DNA from: CAIZGX01 sp964430305
GTDB lineage: Bacteria; Bacteroidota; Bacteroidia; Flavobacteriales_D; Sanyastnellaceae
Assembly (NCBI GenBank): GCA_964430305.1
Contig: CAYSEX010000003.1
Span: 20,400-84,399 of the forward strand
Length of the DNA: 64,000 nt
Direction: 5' to 3'
The notes below the pieces were generated by a model. It was not told where the DNA came from and searched no databases. It saw nothing but the letters and a program-made list of their open reading frames with translations. Both the position numbers and the translations under genes were made by a program. Below are positions 43,887-53,744 of this stretch, one piece after another (the stretch's first letter is position 1; each line of letters begins with the position of its first letter).

Positions 43887-43893
43887 TATACAC
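43879..43893. promoter_or_regulatory. Inverted-repeat operator upstream of susC
   Basis: GTGTA-CAATA-TACAC, perfect 5-bp arms with a 5-nt spacer, overlapping the -33 element. The same repeat stands in front of the alpha-amylase gene. Regulator unknown. Confidence 0.6.
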
Positions 43894-43907
43894 TTTCTCA
43901 ACAGGTG

Positions 43908-46739
43908 TTAATTCTGAAAATAAAACGGTGCGGTTTGTTTTTTTCCATTTGAAATGACCGAAACGAAGTATACGCCCGGTTGCAAATGCAAATCAGACAA
44001 ATTCAGTTTTTTGGTATTCATTCCGGAAAGGGCCGGAGAGATCTCGTGTTGAATGGTTCTTCCAACGCAATCTAAAATTTGAATTTGAATTTGTCCGGCG
44101 TGGCTCATTTCAAACGCAAGGTTCAATTCATTACTTGTTGGATTGGGCCAAATCATAAATTCCGATTGTGCTATGCTCATGATTTCTTCCATAGACGTGT
44201 TCAGATCGGGAAGTGGAAGTTGGTAATCGGTATAAATATGGTATTCACCAGGTTCGAAGTAGAATCCATTGTTTAAGTCAGATACTTCGAAAGCATTTCC
44301 CGAAAAGTAATCATACCACGTACCCGTATGCTGGAATCCAGGTACCATGGTGAGCGCAGTAGCTTGGAAATTTCCAACTACAACTGCATTTTGAGTGGTT
44401 CCATTTAAGTGAATTCGTTTACCAAAACCACCAAGATCTATGTTGTAATTGGTTGTACTGAATAATGCTTGGGTCTTTTTCAAGTTATTCAATGCAGCGG
44501 TTATTTTGTATAAATGCATTCTGTTTTGATTGGTGAGATAGTCCCAACGAACAGGTTTCGCATCAGTTCTGCATCCGGTACTTATGGTTACTCCGTCAGA
44601 ACATGTATTTATGCTATAATCGTATCCCAATTCTCCGAATTGCCACAACATTTTTGGACCTGGTATTGGGAGTAATAAACAATGTGCAAGCTCTTGTCTT
44701 TTTAGAGCTGTATTTAGATCTTGAATGTTGTATCCACCATTTGATGCCCCATACAACAGGTTTTTGTACATAAGCCTTTCTTCGTCATGGCTCTCGGCAT
44801 ACGTTACTAAATGGGGTTGTGACCACCCTCTGTTTTGGTAGCTTCCCCAAGAGAAGTTAGAGGTGTATCCCATGGAACCTTCTGAGTATTCATGATTCAA
44901 ATTTCCCCAAAGCATCATGCCGTTGCTAGATAAAGTACTTTCTTCATCATTATTTGCAAAGTGCTCAAGAATAAGATAGGCGCCCGGTTCATTGGCTTGA
45001 ATATGACTGTAATAATCAGTTAGAATATTAATTCTACTTTGATCGTACGCTCCCCAAGCACCAATGTTACCTAGGGTGTAGTTTTGTGTAAATCCTTTTG
45101 AGAGGTCAAATCTGTATCCATCCACATGAAACTCGTTCATCCAATAAGCAAGAACACGCTTACAAAAATCTCGGGTGCGTGAACTCTCATGGTTGAAGTC
45201 ATACCCTACATTGAAATCATGCTTGGGTGTTTGATTGAACCAAGGGTTCTCGGCTGTAGGCTGACCAGAGTCTCCTGCATTTGGATCGAAATACATACGA
45301 ACCATAGGGTTCTGGCCAAAACTATGATTCAGAGCAATATCTAGAATGACTGCGATTCCTCTGTTGTGAGCTTCATTGATGAATGTTTTCAATGCTTCAG
45401 CGGTACCATATGCCTTATCTGGAGCGAAATAAAATGAAGGGTTATAACCCCAACTGTTGTTTCCTTCAAATTCATTGATTGGCATCAGTTGAATGGCTGT
45501 AACACCAAGGTTTTCAAGATAATCAAGAGAATCTTTGAGTGACTGATAAGAACGATCTTCTAAGAAATCACGAACCAACAATTCATAGACCACCAACTTA
45601 CTTTTGGCAGGACGAACAAAGGCTTGATCGGTCCAGTTGAAAGAAGGAGGGTTGATTGTGAAAACCGAAACAGGTTCAGATGTTAATCCTACAGGGTAAT
45701 CAATGAGATTCGGATAGGTAGTTTCGCTGATCCATGGATCATTCCAATAATCTAAAATTTTGTCCGCGTAAACATCTGCTACACGCATTCCTTCCGCATC
45801 AATGTGATATTGAAAACGATATTCTACTCCAGACTGAAGATTCGGAATGTCTAACCAATAGGTTGAACCATCTGGAGTTCTATTCATGAGGTAGTTCAAA
45901 TTGAGTTCCCAATTATTAAAGTCTCCAACTACGAAAACATAATCTTTATTTGGGGCGTAGAGTTGAAGTCGAACCGAATTGCCCGATGTATAATTAATTC
46001 CATCTACAGTTCCTGAAGGTGACGCCGCAACAGGAATTGAGGGCATTATGATCAAAGTCTTTTCGTCTGTAATTATTTCACTTCCATTGTCGGCCGAAAG
46101 CGAGAGAACATAGCTTCCAGATGAAGATTGATTAAACGTATAATTCAAAGATGTAACACCATTTCCATTAGCAACCACATTGCCATTCATTGAGATGGTC
46201 ATGTTGCAGGCTTGAGATGCATTGGCTACAACGGCAACATTCTGACCCGCGTTCACAATCTGTGAATTGTTAATGGGTTGCGATAAAGAAGCATTGAAAC
46301 CTGCAGGATAAATGTCAAGGTAAATATCGCTTCCATCTGCATTTCTTCCTACTGTAGTTCCTTGTTGATTCCGGAACACAAACATGAGTTTGGAAACCGT
46401 TTCACCTACATTCAATCCGTAAAACGTTTGAGGTGTTATCACAATTTGATGCAAGTTGTTTCCAAGTGGGGTCATAACAACGTTGGGATCTGCTGTTCCC
46501 CAGTTTCCTATGACATGCTGCCAATCATTGGCATTTGCACTGTTGCTAGAAATTACTCCAGTATGTGCGTAAATGGGAATGAATCCGGTTAAATCGCCAT
46601 TTCCTGAAGTGGCATCGTAGATAATGGTAATTTGATCTGTTTGAGTGGGAAATGCCGGTGTTGACGATAATATTTGAGCCGACAAATTCAAACTAAATAA
46701 AGCGAATAAAATGGTGTAAAGCTTTTTTCTCATATGCAT
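43908..46739 (-). CDS. Secreted GH13 alpha-amylase-type enzyme with CBM48-like module and T9SS domain
   Basis: 943 residues. Signal peptide to about residue 24, an N-terminal module shared with the locus partner at 38004, a CBM48-like segment (RLQLYAPNKDYVFVVGDFNNW), then the GH13 barrel with DIALNHS (region I), GYRFDLSKG (region II, nucleophile Asp), LILEHF (region III, acid/base Glu) and YAESHDEER (region IV), and a C-terminal T9SS type A domain from FMIWPNPTSNELN. It should digest starch or glycogen at the cell surface for uptake by SusC/D. The ATG at 46739 or 46733 fits: a promoter box lies 11-17 nt upstream, which rules out a longer frame to 46781. Confidence 0.92.
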   Translation of the reverse strand: MHMRKKLYTILFALFSLNLSAQILSSTPAFPTQTDQITIIYDATSGNGDLTGFIPIYAHTGVISSNSANANDWQHVIGNWGTADPNVVMTPLGNNLHQIVITPQTFYGLNVGETVSKLMFVFRNQQGTTVGRNADGSDIYLDIYPAGFNASLSQPINNSQIVNAGQNVAVVANASQACNMTISMNGNVVANGNGVTSLNYTFNQSSSGSYVLSLSADNGSEIITDEKTLIIMPSIPVAASPSGTVDGINYTSGNSVRLQLYAPNKDYVFVVGDFNNWELNLNYLMNRTPDGSTYWLDIPNLQSGVEYRFQYHIDAEGMRVADVYADKILDYWNDPWISETTYPNLIDYPVGLTSEPVSVFTINPPSFNWTDQAFVRPAKSKLVVYELLVRDFLEDRSYQSLKDSLDYLENLGVTAIQLMPINEFEGNNSWGYNPSFYFAPDKAYGTAEALKTFINEAHNRGIAVILDIALNHSFGQNPMVRMYFDPNAGDSGQPTAENPWFNQTPKHDFNVGYDFNHESSRTRDFCKRVLAYWMNEFHVDGYRFDLSKGFTQNYTLGNIGAWGAYDQSRINILTDYYSHIQANEPGAYLILEHFANNDEESTLSSNGMMLWGNLNHEYSEGSMGYTSNFSWGSYQNRGWSQPHLVTYAESHDEERLMYKNLLYGASNGGYNIQDLNTALKRQELAHCLLLPIPGPKMLWQFGELGYDYSINTCSDGVTISTGCRTDAKPVRWDYLTNQNRMHLYKITAALNNLKKTQALFSTTNYNIDLGGFGKRIHLNGTTQNAVVVGNFQATALTMVPGFQHTGTWYDYFSGNAFEVSDLNNGFYFEPGEYHIYTDYQLPLPDLNTSMEEIMSIAQSEFMIWPNPTSNELNLAFEMSHAGQIQIQILDCVGRTIQHEISPALSGMNTKKLNLSDLHLQPGVYFVSVISNGKKQTAPFYFQN

Positions 46740-46750
46740 TGTATGTGCAT

Positions 46751-46781
46751 CAAATATAGGAAAGTGTATTTTGTACACCAA
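46751..46781 (-). promoter_or_regulatory. Promoter of the alpha-amylase gene
   Basis: TTG (46779-46781), 20-nt spacer, TATATTTG (46751-46758), exact -7 match. The spacer holds the GTGTA-N5-TACAC operator. Expected leader is about 6-12 nt. Confidence 0.7.
46764..46778. promoter_or_regulatory. Inverted-repeat operator upstream of the alpha-amylase
   Basis: GTGTA-TTTTG-TACAC, perfect arms with a 5-nt spacer, lying between -33 and -7, where a bound protein would block RNA polymerase. Matches the repeat at 43879. Confidence 0.65.
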
Positions 46782-46839
46782 CTAATTACCTCGATTTTTA
46801 AAATTTCATTCGTTACTTTGGAAAATCAATTGAAAAGAC

Positions 46840-47715
46840 ATGCAATTACTTGACGGATTATCCCTTTCGAAGACCATTAAATTGGAATTGAAGGAACAAG
46901 TTGAAAAACGAAAATCAGAAAATAAAAAAACGCCACACTTAGCGGCTGTTCTTGTTGGCAATAATGGTGCAAGTCAAACGTATGTTAATGCGAAGGTAAA
47001 GGCGTGCAATGAGGTTGGATTTGATTCAACTTTGATTCATTTGCCTGAAGATATTTCTGAGCATGACTTGTTATTTGAGATTGAAAAACTGAATTTGAAT
47101 CCAGATATTGACGGGTACATTGTTCAACTGCCTCTTCCGCAACACATCAACGAGAAAAAAATATTGTTGGCTATTGATCCCATGAAAGACGTAGATGGTT
47201 TTCATCCCGAAAATGTGGGAAGAATGATGCTCAACATGAAAACGTTTCTTCCTGCTACACCCATGGGAATAATTACGTTACTGGAACGAAACAAAATTGA
47301 AACTTCAGGAAAACACGCTGTTGTATTGGGAAGGTCACACATTGTAGGACTTCCAATATCTATTTTACTTCAACGAAATCATCCTTTTGGCAATTGCACC
47401 GTTACATTGTGTCATTCTAAAACGCAGAACATAGAGGAAATATGTAAGTCGGCAGATATCATAATTGCAGCAGTTGGAATTCCAGAATTCTTACTTGGGA
47501 ATATGGTGAAAGATGGAGCAGTGGTTGTTGATGTTGGCATTACGCGAGTTGAGGATACATCAAAAAAATCGGGATATCGTCTTCTTGGCGATGTGCATTT
47601 TGAAGAGGTGTCACCCAAGTGTAGTTTCATAACCCCTGTTCCAGGCGGAGTAGGGCCTATGACCATAGTTTCTTTAATGCAAAATACCCTGGCTTCGGTT
47701 GAGCGCAAGGAATAA
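46840..47715 (+). CDS. folD: Bifunctional methylenetetrahydrofolate dehydrogenase/cyclohydrolase FolD
   Basis: 291 residues. YVNAK near residues 48-52 carries the catalytic Tyr-x3-Lys, VQLPLPQHIN and DVDGFHPENVGRM the folate-site motifs, and VLGRSHIVGLPISILL the NADP-binding GxSxxVG motif; the C-terminal ITPVPGGVGPMTI is the family signature. Interconverts methylene-, methenyl- and formyl-tetrahydrofolate. Its 3' end overlaps the convergent folP 3' end by about 42 nt if folP is read through the N gap. Confidence 0.96.
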   Translation: MQLLDGLSLSKTIKLELKEQVEKRKSENKKTPHLAAVLVGNNGASQTYVNAKVKACNEVGFDSTLIHLPEDISEHDLLFEIEKLNLNPDIDGYIVQLPLPQHINEKKILLAIDPMKDVDGFHPENVGRMMLNMKTFLPATPMGIITLLERNKIETSGKHAVVLGRSHIVGLPISILLQRNHPFGNCTVTLCHSKTQNIEEICKSADIIIAAVGIPEFLLGNMVKDGAVVVDVGITRVEDTSKKSGYRLLGDVHFEEVSPKCSFITPVPGGVGPMTIVSLMQNTLASVERKE

Positions 47716-48478
47716 TTGAACGCATTCTTTTGCCTGTTTCACATCATGGACACGAAGAATATTGGCNNNNNNNNNNAGCTGTTGTACCATTGAGTGCCTC
47801 ATCAGCGGAGCAACTCAAAATATTTTGAATCATTTTTTTTCGAGAAATTCCAACCAAAATAGGCCAATTGAAAGATTGAAAACCATTGAGATTGTTCAAC
47901 AATTCAAAGTTCTGCTCGGTATCTTTTGCAAACCCAAATCCCGGATCTAAAATAATTTTTGCATCTGCGGAGAGTTGCTTTTCAAGTATTTCATTTGAAA
48001 AGTACATTTTTACTTCCTCAGTGACATTGTGATAGTTATTCAAGGTATTCATACTCGCAGCGTCGCCTCTGGAATGCATGAGCACATAATACGCTTCATA
48101 CCTCCGACTTACTTCATAAATTTTGGAGGATTCCCTTCCCGCATAAACATCATTAACAATTGCGACACCAAGATCAAGCGCCATCTCGGCTACTTCAGCA
48201 TAAAATGTATCAATGCTAATGGGTACTGAGGGGAAAGCAGTTGTCAAAAATGATATCATTTGCGAAACACGCGACCACTCCTCATCTGCTGAGATTTTGG
48301 TGGCCCCGGGTCTGGTGCTTTGTCCGCCAATATCTATAATGTCAACACCATCAAGAAGCATCTGATTCACATGAACTTCTAAACTTTTTAAATCGTTGAT
48401 TCTACTTGCAGAGAAGTATGAATCGGGCGTAGCGTTCAAAATACCCATGATTAATGGGCTTGAGAAATTCAGTGTCAT
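47674..48478 (-). CDS. folP: Dihydropteroate synthase FolP, interrupted by a 10-N gap
   Basis: N-terminal LIMGILNATPDSYF, DIGGQSTRPGA, ISIDTF and VGISRKKMI are the DHPS motifs that bind pterin and p-aminobenzoate. Upstream of the N run the frame ends NGTTA; after it (47766 downward) the minus strand reads ANILRVHDVKQAKEC and on to a TAA at 47674-47676, exactly the conserved DHPS C-terminus. The two sides are in one frame only if the true gap is a multiple of three, so ten N is not the real size; about 27 nt are probably missing. Starts at 48478 opposite the DUF1599 gene. Confidence 0.88.
47767..47776. other. Assembly gap (10 N) in folP
   Basis: Ten N. Flanking reading frames show that about nine codons are missing rather than 10 nt. 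Confidence 0.95.
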
Positions 48479-48485
48479 GTTGACT

Positions 48486-48493
48486 TATCTTTG
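48486..48493 (+). promoter_or_regulatory. -7 element of the DUF1599 gene
   Basis: TATCTTTG, exact match, with a TTG 23 nt upstream. It forms half of the palindrome ATCTTTGCGCAAAGAT (48487-48502); the other half gives CATCTTTG on the minus strand for folP. Confidence 0.55.
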
Positions 48494-48500
48494 CGCAAAG

Positions 48501-48533
48501 ATGAAGAATTTGAACTTGTATGACAACTTCTAA
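48501..48533 (+). other. Possible 10-codon upstream ORF overlapping the DUF1599 start
   Basis: ATG at 48501 (7 nt after the -7 box) opens a frame MKNLNLYDNF ending in TAA at 48531-48533, overlapping the DUF1599 ATG at 48520 in another frame. Whether it is translated is unknown. Confidence 0.3.
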
Positions 48534-49077
48534 GCCCAATACCTTAAATCAATACGACCAGGTTATCAATAAGTGCATTGATTTATTTTCAAAAAAAACG
48601 CATGATTACGGAACTGCTTGGAGAATTCTTCGCACTTCTAGTTTAACGGATCAGATTTTTATCAAGGCCCAACGTATTCGAACCATTGAAGTTACAGGAG
48701 TGAATAAAGTGGGGGAGGGAATTGAAGACGAGTTTATTGGAATTATCAATTATTGCATCATCACCCTCATTCAATTGAGACTCAATGAAAACAGCCCCCT
48801 TGAATTGAATGCACAAGAAGCAATTGATTTGTATAAATCTGAGGCTCAAACAACAAAAGACTTAATGATGGCCAAGAACCATGATTATGGCGAAGCTTGG
48901 CGCGACATGCGCATTTCATCTTTCACAGATTTAATCTTGATGAAAATTCTAAGAATTAAGCAGATCGAAGACAATTCAGGCAAAACTTTAGCAAGCGAAG
49001 GAATCGAGAGCGGATACCGCGACATGTTAAATTACGCAGTATTCGCCCTGATTCAAATGAGTGAGGTTAACGAGTAA
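48520..49077 (+). CDS. DUF1599 domain protein
   Basis: 185 residues made of two similar halves: FSKKTHDYGTAWRILRTSS and MAKNHDYGEAWRDMRISS, each with HDYG-x-AWR followed by a helix with I-x-K-x2-R-I, then GIEDEF/GIESGY and a short helix ending in A/I-L-I-Q. This is the DUF1599 family, paired with folP in many Bacteroidota; the duplicated HDYG pattern suggests a nucleotide-binding or hydrolysing role resembling MazG/dUTPase-type folds, unproven. Its 3' end overlaps the convergent T9SS gene by 11 nt. Confidence 0.85.
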   Translation: MTTSKPNTLNQYDQVINKCIDLFSKKTHDYGTAWRILRTSSLTDQIFIKAQRIRTIEVTGVNKVGEGIEDEFIGIINYCIITLIQLRLNENSPLELNAQEAIDLYKSEAQTTKDLMMAKNHDYGEAWRDMRISSFTDLILMKILRIKQIEDNSGKTLASEGIESGYRDMLNYAVFALIQMSEVNE

Positions 49078-52000
49078 CCATTATTCGCTTGGAAATTGTT
49101 TTCTTTCCATCATTCAACTCTAACATGTATATGCCATTGCTGAAATAATCGGGTATATCAATTTTTCCAACTCCGTTATACATGTTAATGGGAAGTGTAA
49201 ATTGTTGTCCCATCATGGAAATCAATTGAATTTGACGGTAATAATCTTCCATTTCATTCGATAATTGAATGGTGATTTGATTTCCGTTGACTGGATTTGG
49301 AAATACTTGAATTAAATCTACATTATCATTGTTTTCATAAGTTATTCTTTGATTGTTTTCATTCGCCACGGTAGATAAGCCAATGATACACATGGTTTGA
49401 ATTGGACCATAAGTACCCACACCGAATCCAAATACGGGGGCTGTTTGAACTTGATATGTTCTCCCATTTTGGAGCGCTGCAACAGTGCCCAAGTTTAAGG
49501 TGTTTGAAGCTGCATTTCTCAAATGTTCAATGGGTAGTCCAACAGGGATTCCATTACCATCTATTTCTTGAAACTTCCATTTCCAATTGATTGCTCCGCA
49601 AACCCATGGGCTAGATTGAACAATGCCACTTCTGAATCGAGGTCCGGATGCGCAATTCTGAGAGCTGAGCAATTGTGTTAGTGGCTCAGCAATGGTATTC
49701 ATAGGACAAGAAGTTGTATTTGGAACCTCAATAGTTTCATTTACTCCGGCACCATTGAATAAATTGTAGACGTTAGAAATAAGCACATTATAGCCTGAAC
49801 CATAGGGTAGGGTTGGTGTCACCGAATTCAATACAAGTAAATCGGTATTGCTCAACTTGGTAAATGTTTGTCCGTTAGCAGGTCCCGTATTTCCTGTGAA
49901 TAAGTAACGATACTGGGCTCCTGAAACAAATTGAGCCTTGAAAATTTGACAAAGGCTATACGGACCAGCACCATATGAACATCCACCGCGTTTCAATTGC
50001 TTCACGCAGCAGGTGTAACTTCCCGTACCAAGAGCAGAATTGTAATTTCGAATTCCAACACGGTAGGTGGTTCCCGAATTCAATCCCATGAAGTTTAAAA
50101 TTTCATTTCCTAGACCACTAACAGCATTTTCTTCAGCAATGAATGTTCCATCTATAGATTGTAATTCAATTAATGCGTCAAAAGTAGATGTGTTTAAAAC
50201 AATGGAAACTCCTTCTGTTTGCGCCGTAAATTGGTACCATTGGTCTTCACCAGTTATGCAGGTTGTTTGAGCAAATGGAGAAGCTCCCATTCCATTTAAA
50301 TTACCACTTGCAGCGTTGCAGGTTGGGTAGTAAGTGACCGGTAAATTAATTGGGCTTGTAAAATTATCTCCAGGTAAATTACTTTCGTAACACCCTTCAT
50401 TCACATTGCCGTTGCAATTGTCATCCAAGAGATTGCTACAAATTTCAGTAGCACCAGCATTTACGTTGGCGTTGCTGTCATTGCAATCACCGCTGATTCC
50501 TNNNNNNNNNNNNNNNNNNNNNNNNNNNNNNNNNNNNNNNNNNNNNNNNNNNNNNNNNNNNNNNNNNNNNNNNNNNNNNNNNNNNNNNNNNNNNNNNNNN
50601 NTTGGTGCATCCGGCAATAGTTGTGGCTAAAACTTGTATACCAAATGTTCCGGTTCCAGTTGCGTAACCTCCTGCTTGAACGTAATAGGTCATGCCGTTG
50701 GTCAATTGGGCGCATGTAAGATTAATCCGTGAATTATAGTTTGTAGTGGAGATATCATCATTACAACCCAATTGATTGGTCAAAGTACAATCTTCATAGA
50801 CGGCTATTCGAGTATCAGCCATTGATCCGGAATTGGTTTGAATGGTAATATCACCTCCAGTGTATGTGAACTTGTACCATACATCTTTCATACCCCCACC
50901 TCCGCATGATGGATCAGGCCCATCTGTGCACGTTACCGTATTGTTTGCTGTAACATAAGCCGCATTTAAAGTTAAATTGGTGGCATCGGCGCAAATATCA
51001 TTTGCTGCGCCAGATACGATAGTAAAGGATTGACTTAAAGCATCATTTGTAGCATTCTCATCCGTGCCACCATTCACTGAAGTTAAATTCAATGTTAGCG
51101 TATATGAACCTGCTGCTAAAATTGAGTTAGACAAGGTAATGTTTGTTGAAGATCCAGATGTTAAACTTCCTGAATAGGTGTATGTCTGACTTGATTGTCC
51201 ACTAATGGTATAACTTAGAATAAATGAAGTGATGGTTGAAGTACCAACATTCATAACATTGATGGAAGGTGTCACCGTAGTTGAGCAAAAATTTCCAGTT
51301 GGACTATCTACTGATACAAGTGCTAAATCTAAAGCTGGTTGGGTATAAAGTGGGGCGCGCCAGGTTCCTCTTCCAAAAGTTGCTGCTGTAATGGTATTGG
51401 TTGAAGTATGAATTTCCAATTCGTCAATGACTACGTTGGGAAGACCATTCATGTAAGGAATCCAATCTGTCAATGAATTGTCTTTGTAATACACACCTGC
51501 ATCAGTTCCAACATAAATAGCATCTGTGCCATTGCTATGATAGGCAAGGGCATTGGCAGGAATATTTGGTAAGCTTCCAGAGATATTCGACCATGTTGAT
51601 CCGCCATTTGTTGACTCATAAACTTTACTTCCTGCAGTATAGCCACTCACGGAAACATAAACATGGTTTTCATTGGTAGGGTCAATGGCAATCGAAGTGA
51701 TGTAGAGATTTGGCAATCCTGATAGTGCGGTGAATGTATTGGCGTTCGTGGTTTTATAAAGAGCAGCACCTTTCGATGCATATATGACGTTGGCATTGGA
51801 AGAGGAAACTGCAAAAGCGTTGATTACTCCGGTTCCAAATGCTCCCATAGCAGTGAAGCTGGTACCCGCATTTGTTGATTTATATATTTTTGTTTTACCT
51901 ACATACAAATCGTTATCAGTAGCGCCGAGTGCATAAGGTGTAACCCAAGCGCCGTCTTCATTAACCCCCGTTCCTCCGCTATTTACAAGCGCGGAAAAGC

Positions 52001-53591
52001 TCACACCGTTTGTGGATTTATAAATAGCACCATAGTAAATTTCACCATACATTACGTTGGCGTCGGTTCTTGCAATGATGCATTCCATTCCATCGCCACC
52101 AAGCACATTGGTATGCGTTGTACCATTTTTTAAATTGGTACCGTTGTCTTGCCATCCTGTTAGAATTTTATTTCCATTCAATTGGGCAATGCTTAAACGG
52201 TATTGTTGCGAAATTTCTAGGTTACTTGAGATGTCTGAATAGGATGTTCCACCGTTCGATGTTTTAAATACACCACCGTCACATCCAACCAAAAGACTAT
52301 TTGAGGCTGGTAACCAAGTGAGGCAATGAATATCTGCATGCACATATGGAGCCCCTGATCCGGTCCAATGACCATTGATTGACCATGAAGTTCCACCATT
52401 GGTACTCTTCCAAATATTCACTCCTCCTACATAAACCTCATTTGCATTAGATGAGCTGGCTTCTATGGTCAGGTCATACCAACCTTGTCCGCCCGCATCA
52501 CCTCCATTGGAGTTCCAACCTAACAGATTGGGTGTTGTGGCAGCAGTGGTAAAATTCGTACCACTATCTGTAGATTTATAAACTCCACGAAGGCCGTAAT
52601 CTGTATTGTTAGAAACGAGCAAATAAACTACAGCGCTGCTGGCTGCAGATACTGCTATTGAAATTCGGTTGACATCGGTTGTTGGTAGTCCAGCGGTAAT
52701 GGTGGTGAATGAATCGCCGGTGTTCGTGCTTCTCATGAATGTACCACCAGAAGCATAAACCACCGTAGGGTCATTTGGTTTAAACTCTAAATCTTTAAAA
52801 CTTCCAGACTGCACCAAAGTCCATGAAACTCCTGCATCAGTTGTTTTGTAAATACCGTTACTAGTAGCTGCCAACAAGATGTTTGAATTGGATGGATGCA
52901 TTAAAATTCTACTGGTTGTTCTGTTATTGGTTACGGTCCAATTCAAACCTGTTGTATTCCAAGTTGCACCACCGTCGGTTGATTTTAATACGCCTAGGGA
53001 GTAGGTGTCACTTGCATCTCCATCACCGGTGGCTATATACAATGTATTTGTATTGTTTGGGTCAATTGCAATGTCTGTCACACCAATAGAAGTTAGAAAA
53101 TCAGTATTCATGCAGGTCCAAGAAGTTCCACTATTGGTTGTTTTCCACAAACCTCCTGCTGGCGCACAAGCGTAGTAGGTGGTTGTGCTTCCAGGTTGAA
53201 CACGGATGGAATTTACGCGGCCAACACCACCACCCGAAGGAACACTGGTGTTTCCAACATAAGTCCATAGTCCAACTGAACCATTTGCCGGAGGGAATAG
53301 ACCTGGCGATTGCTGTTTGGCGAGTTCAATGGCATTAGCGGCCATTCGCTTTCCTGAAGGATAAACACGAGGTTCCATAAACCACTCCCAACGCTTGTAG
53401 GCCATGAATCCCTTTCCCTTCGGATACGGACGAGGAATGGCATTCCAATGTTGATTAAATGCGTCTTGAACATCATAAAAATTGGCATTCTCATCAAGCA
53501 TTAAATCTTGCCACGTTTTAGTTTGACCGAATGACGGAAGAGTGGTGATTGTGAAGGAAACAATCACAAGAAATCGAAAAAATGAACTCAT
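49067..53591 (-). CDS. Giant BNR-repeat T9SS protein with Ca-binding-type motif, broken by a 100-N gap
   Basis: Two open pieces on the same strand flank the 100-N gap (50502-50601) and are read here as one gene. The 5' part (53591 to the gap) has a signal peptide, then many BNR/sortilin-like repeats with Asp-box phrases (KSTDGGATWN, KTSNGGTSYS, ESTNGGSTWS), a CARDB-like Ig segment and a PPC-like segment ending at GCT. The 3' part begins GDCNDSNANVNAGATEIC and DDNCNGNVNEGC, the putative metal-binding motif, and ends with a T9SS type A domain (VFPNPVNGNQITI). Expected to be surface-attached. Start 53591 rather than 53633 fits the signal peptide and a -7 box 14 nt upstream. Confidence 0.75.
50502..50601. 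other. Assembly gap (100 N)
   Basis: Exactly 100 N, an arbitrary scaffolding value. It falls next to a GDCNDSNANVNAGATEIC-type repeat, a likely cause of the break. Confidence 0.97.
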
Positions 53592-53605
53592 GAATAGGTT
53601 TTTAT

Positions 53606-53633
53606 CAAATGTACGCAACGCATACAATAACAA
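53606..53633 (-). promoter_or_regulatory. Promoter of the BNR/T9SS gene
   Basis: TACATTTG (53606-53613) as -7, 17-nt spacer, TTG (53631-53633) within TTTTG as -33. Confidence 0.55.
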
Positions 53634-53711
53634 AAAGGTTTCATTTAAAATCCCCCTGCTGATGTTGAAAACTAAACCTTCTCTTCAATTTTAAGACATT
53701 TGAATCTAATG

Positions 53712-53719
53712 TACTTTCG
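53712..53719 (+). promoter_or_regulatory. -7 element of parE-parC
   Basis: TACTTTCG, one T to C from consensus. It ends 4 nt before an in-frame TTG (53724) and 25 nt before the ATG at 53745. Confidence 0.45.
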
Positions 53720-53744
53720 AGACTTGATTTCTAAGAAAGGCGCG

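Noticed and set aside
46740..46781. Longer alpha-amylase start at 46781
   Set aside because: The TATATTTG promoter box (46751-46758) and the operator lie inside this extension; the real start is at 46739 or 46733.
50502..50601. Reading proteins through the N stretch
   Set aside because: Residues in the gap are unknown; the joined gene is reported only as an inference.
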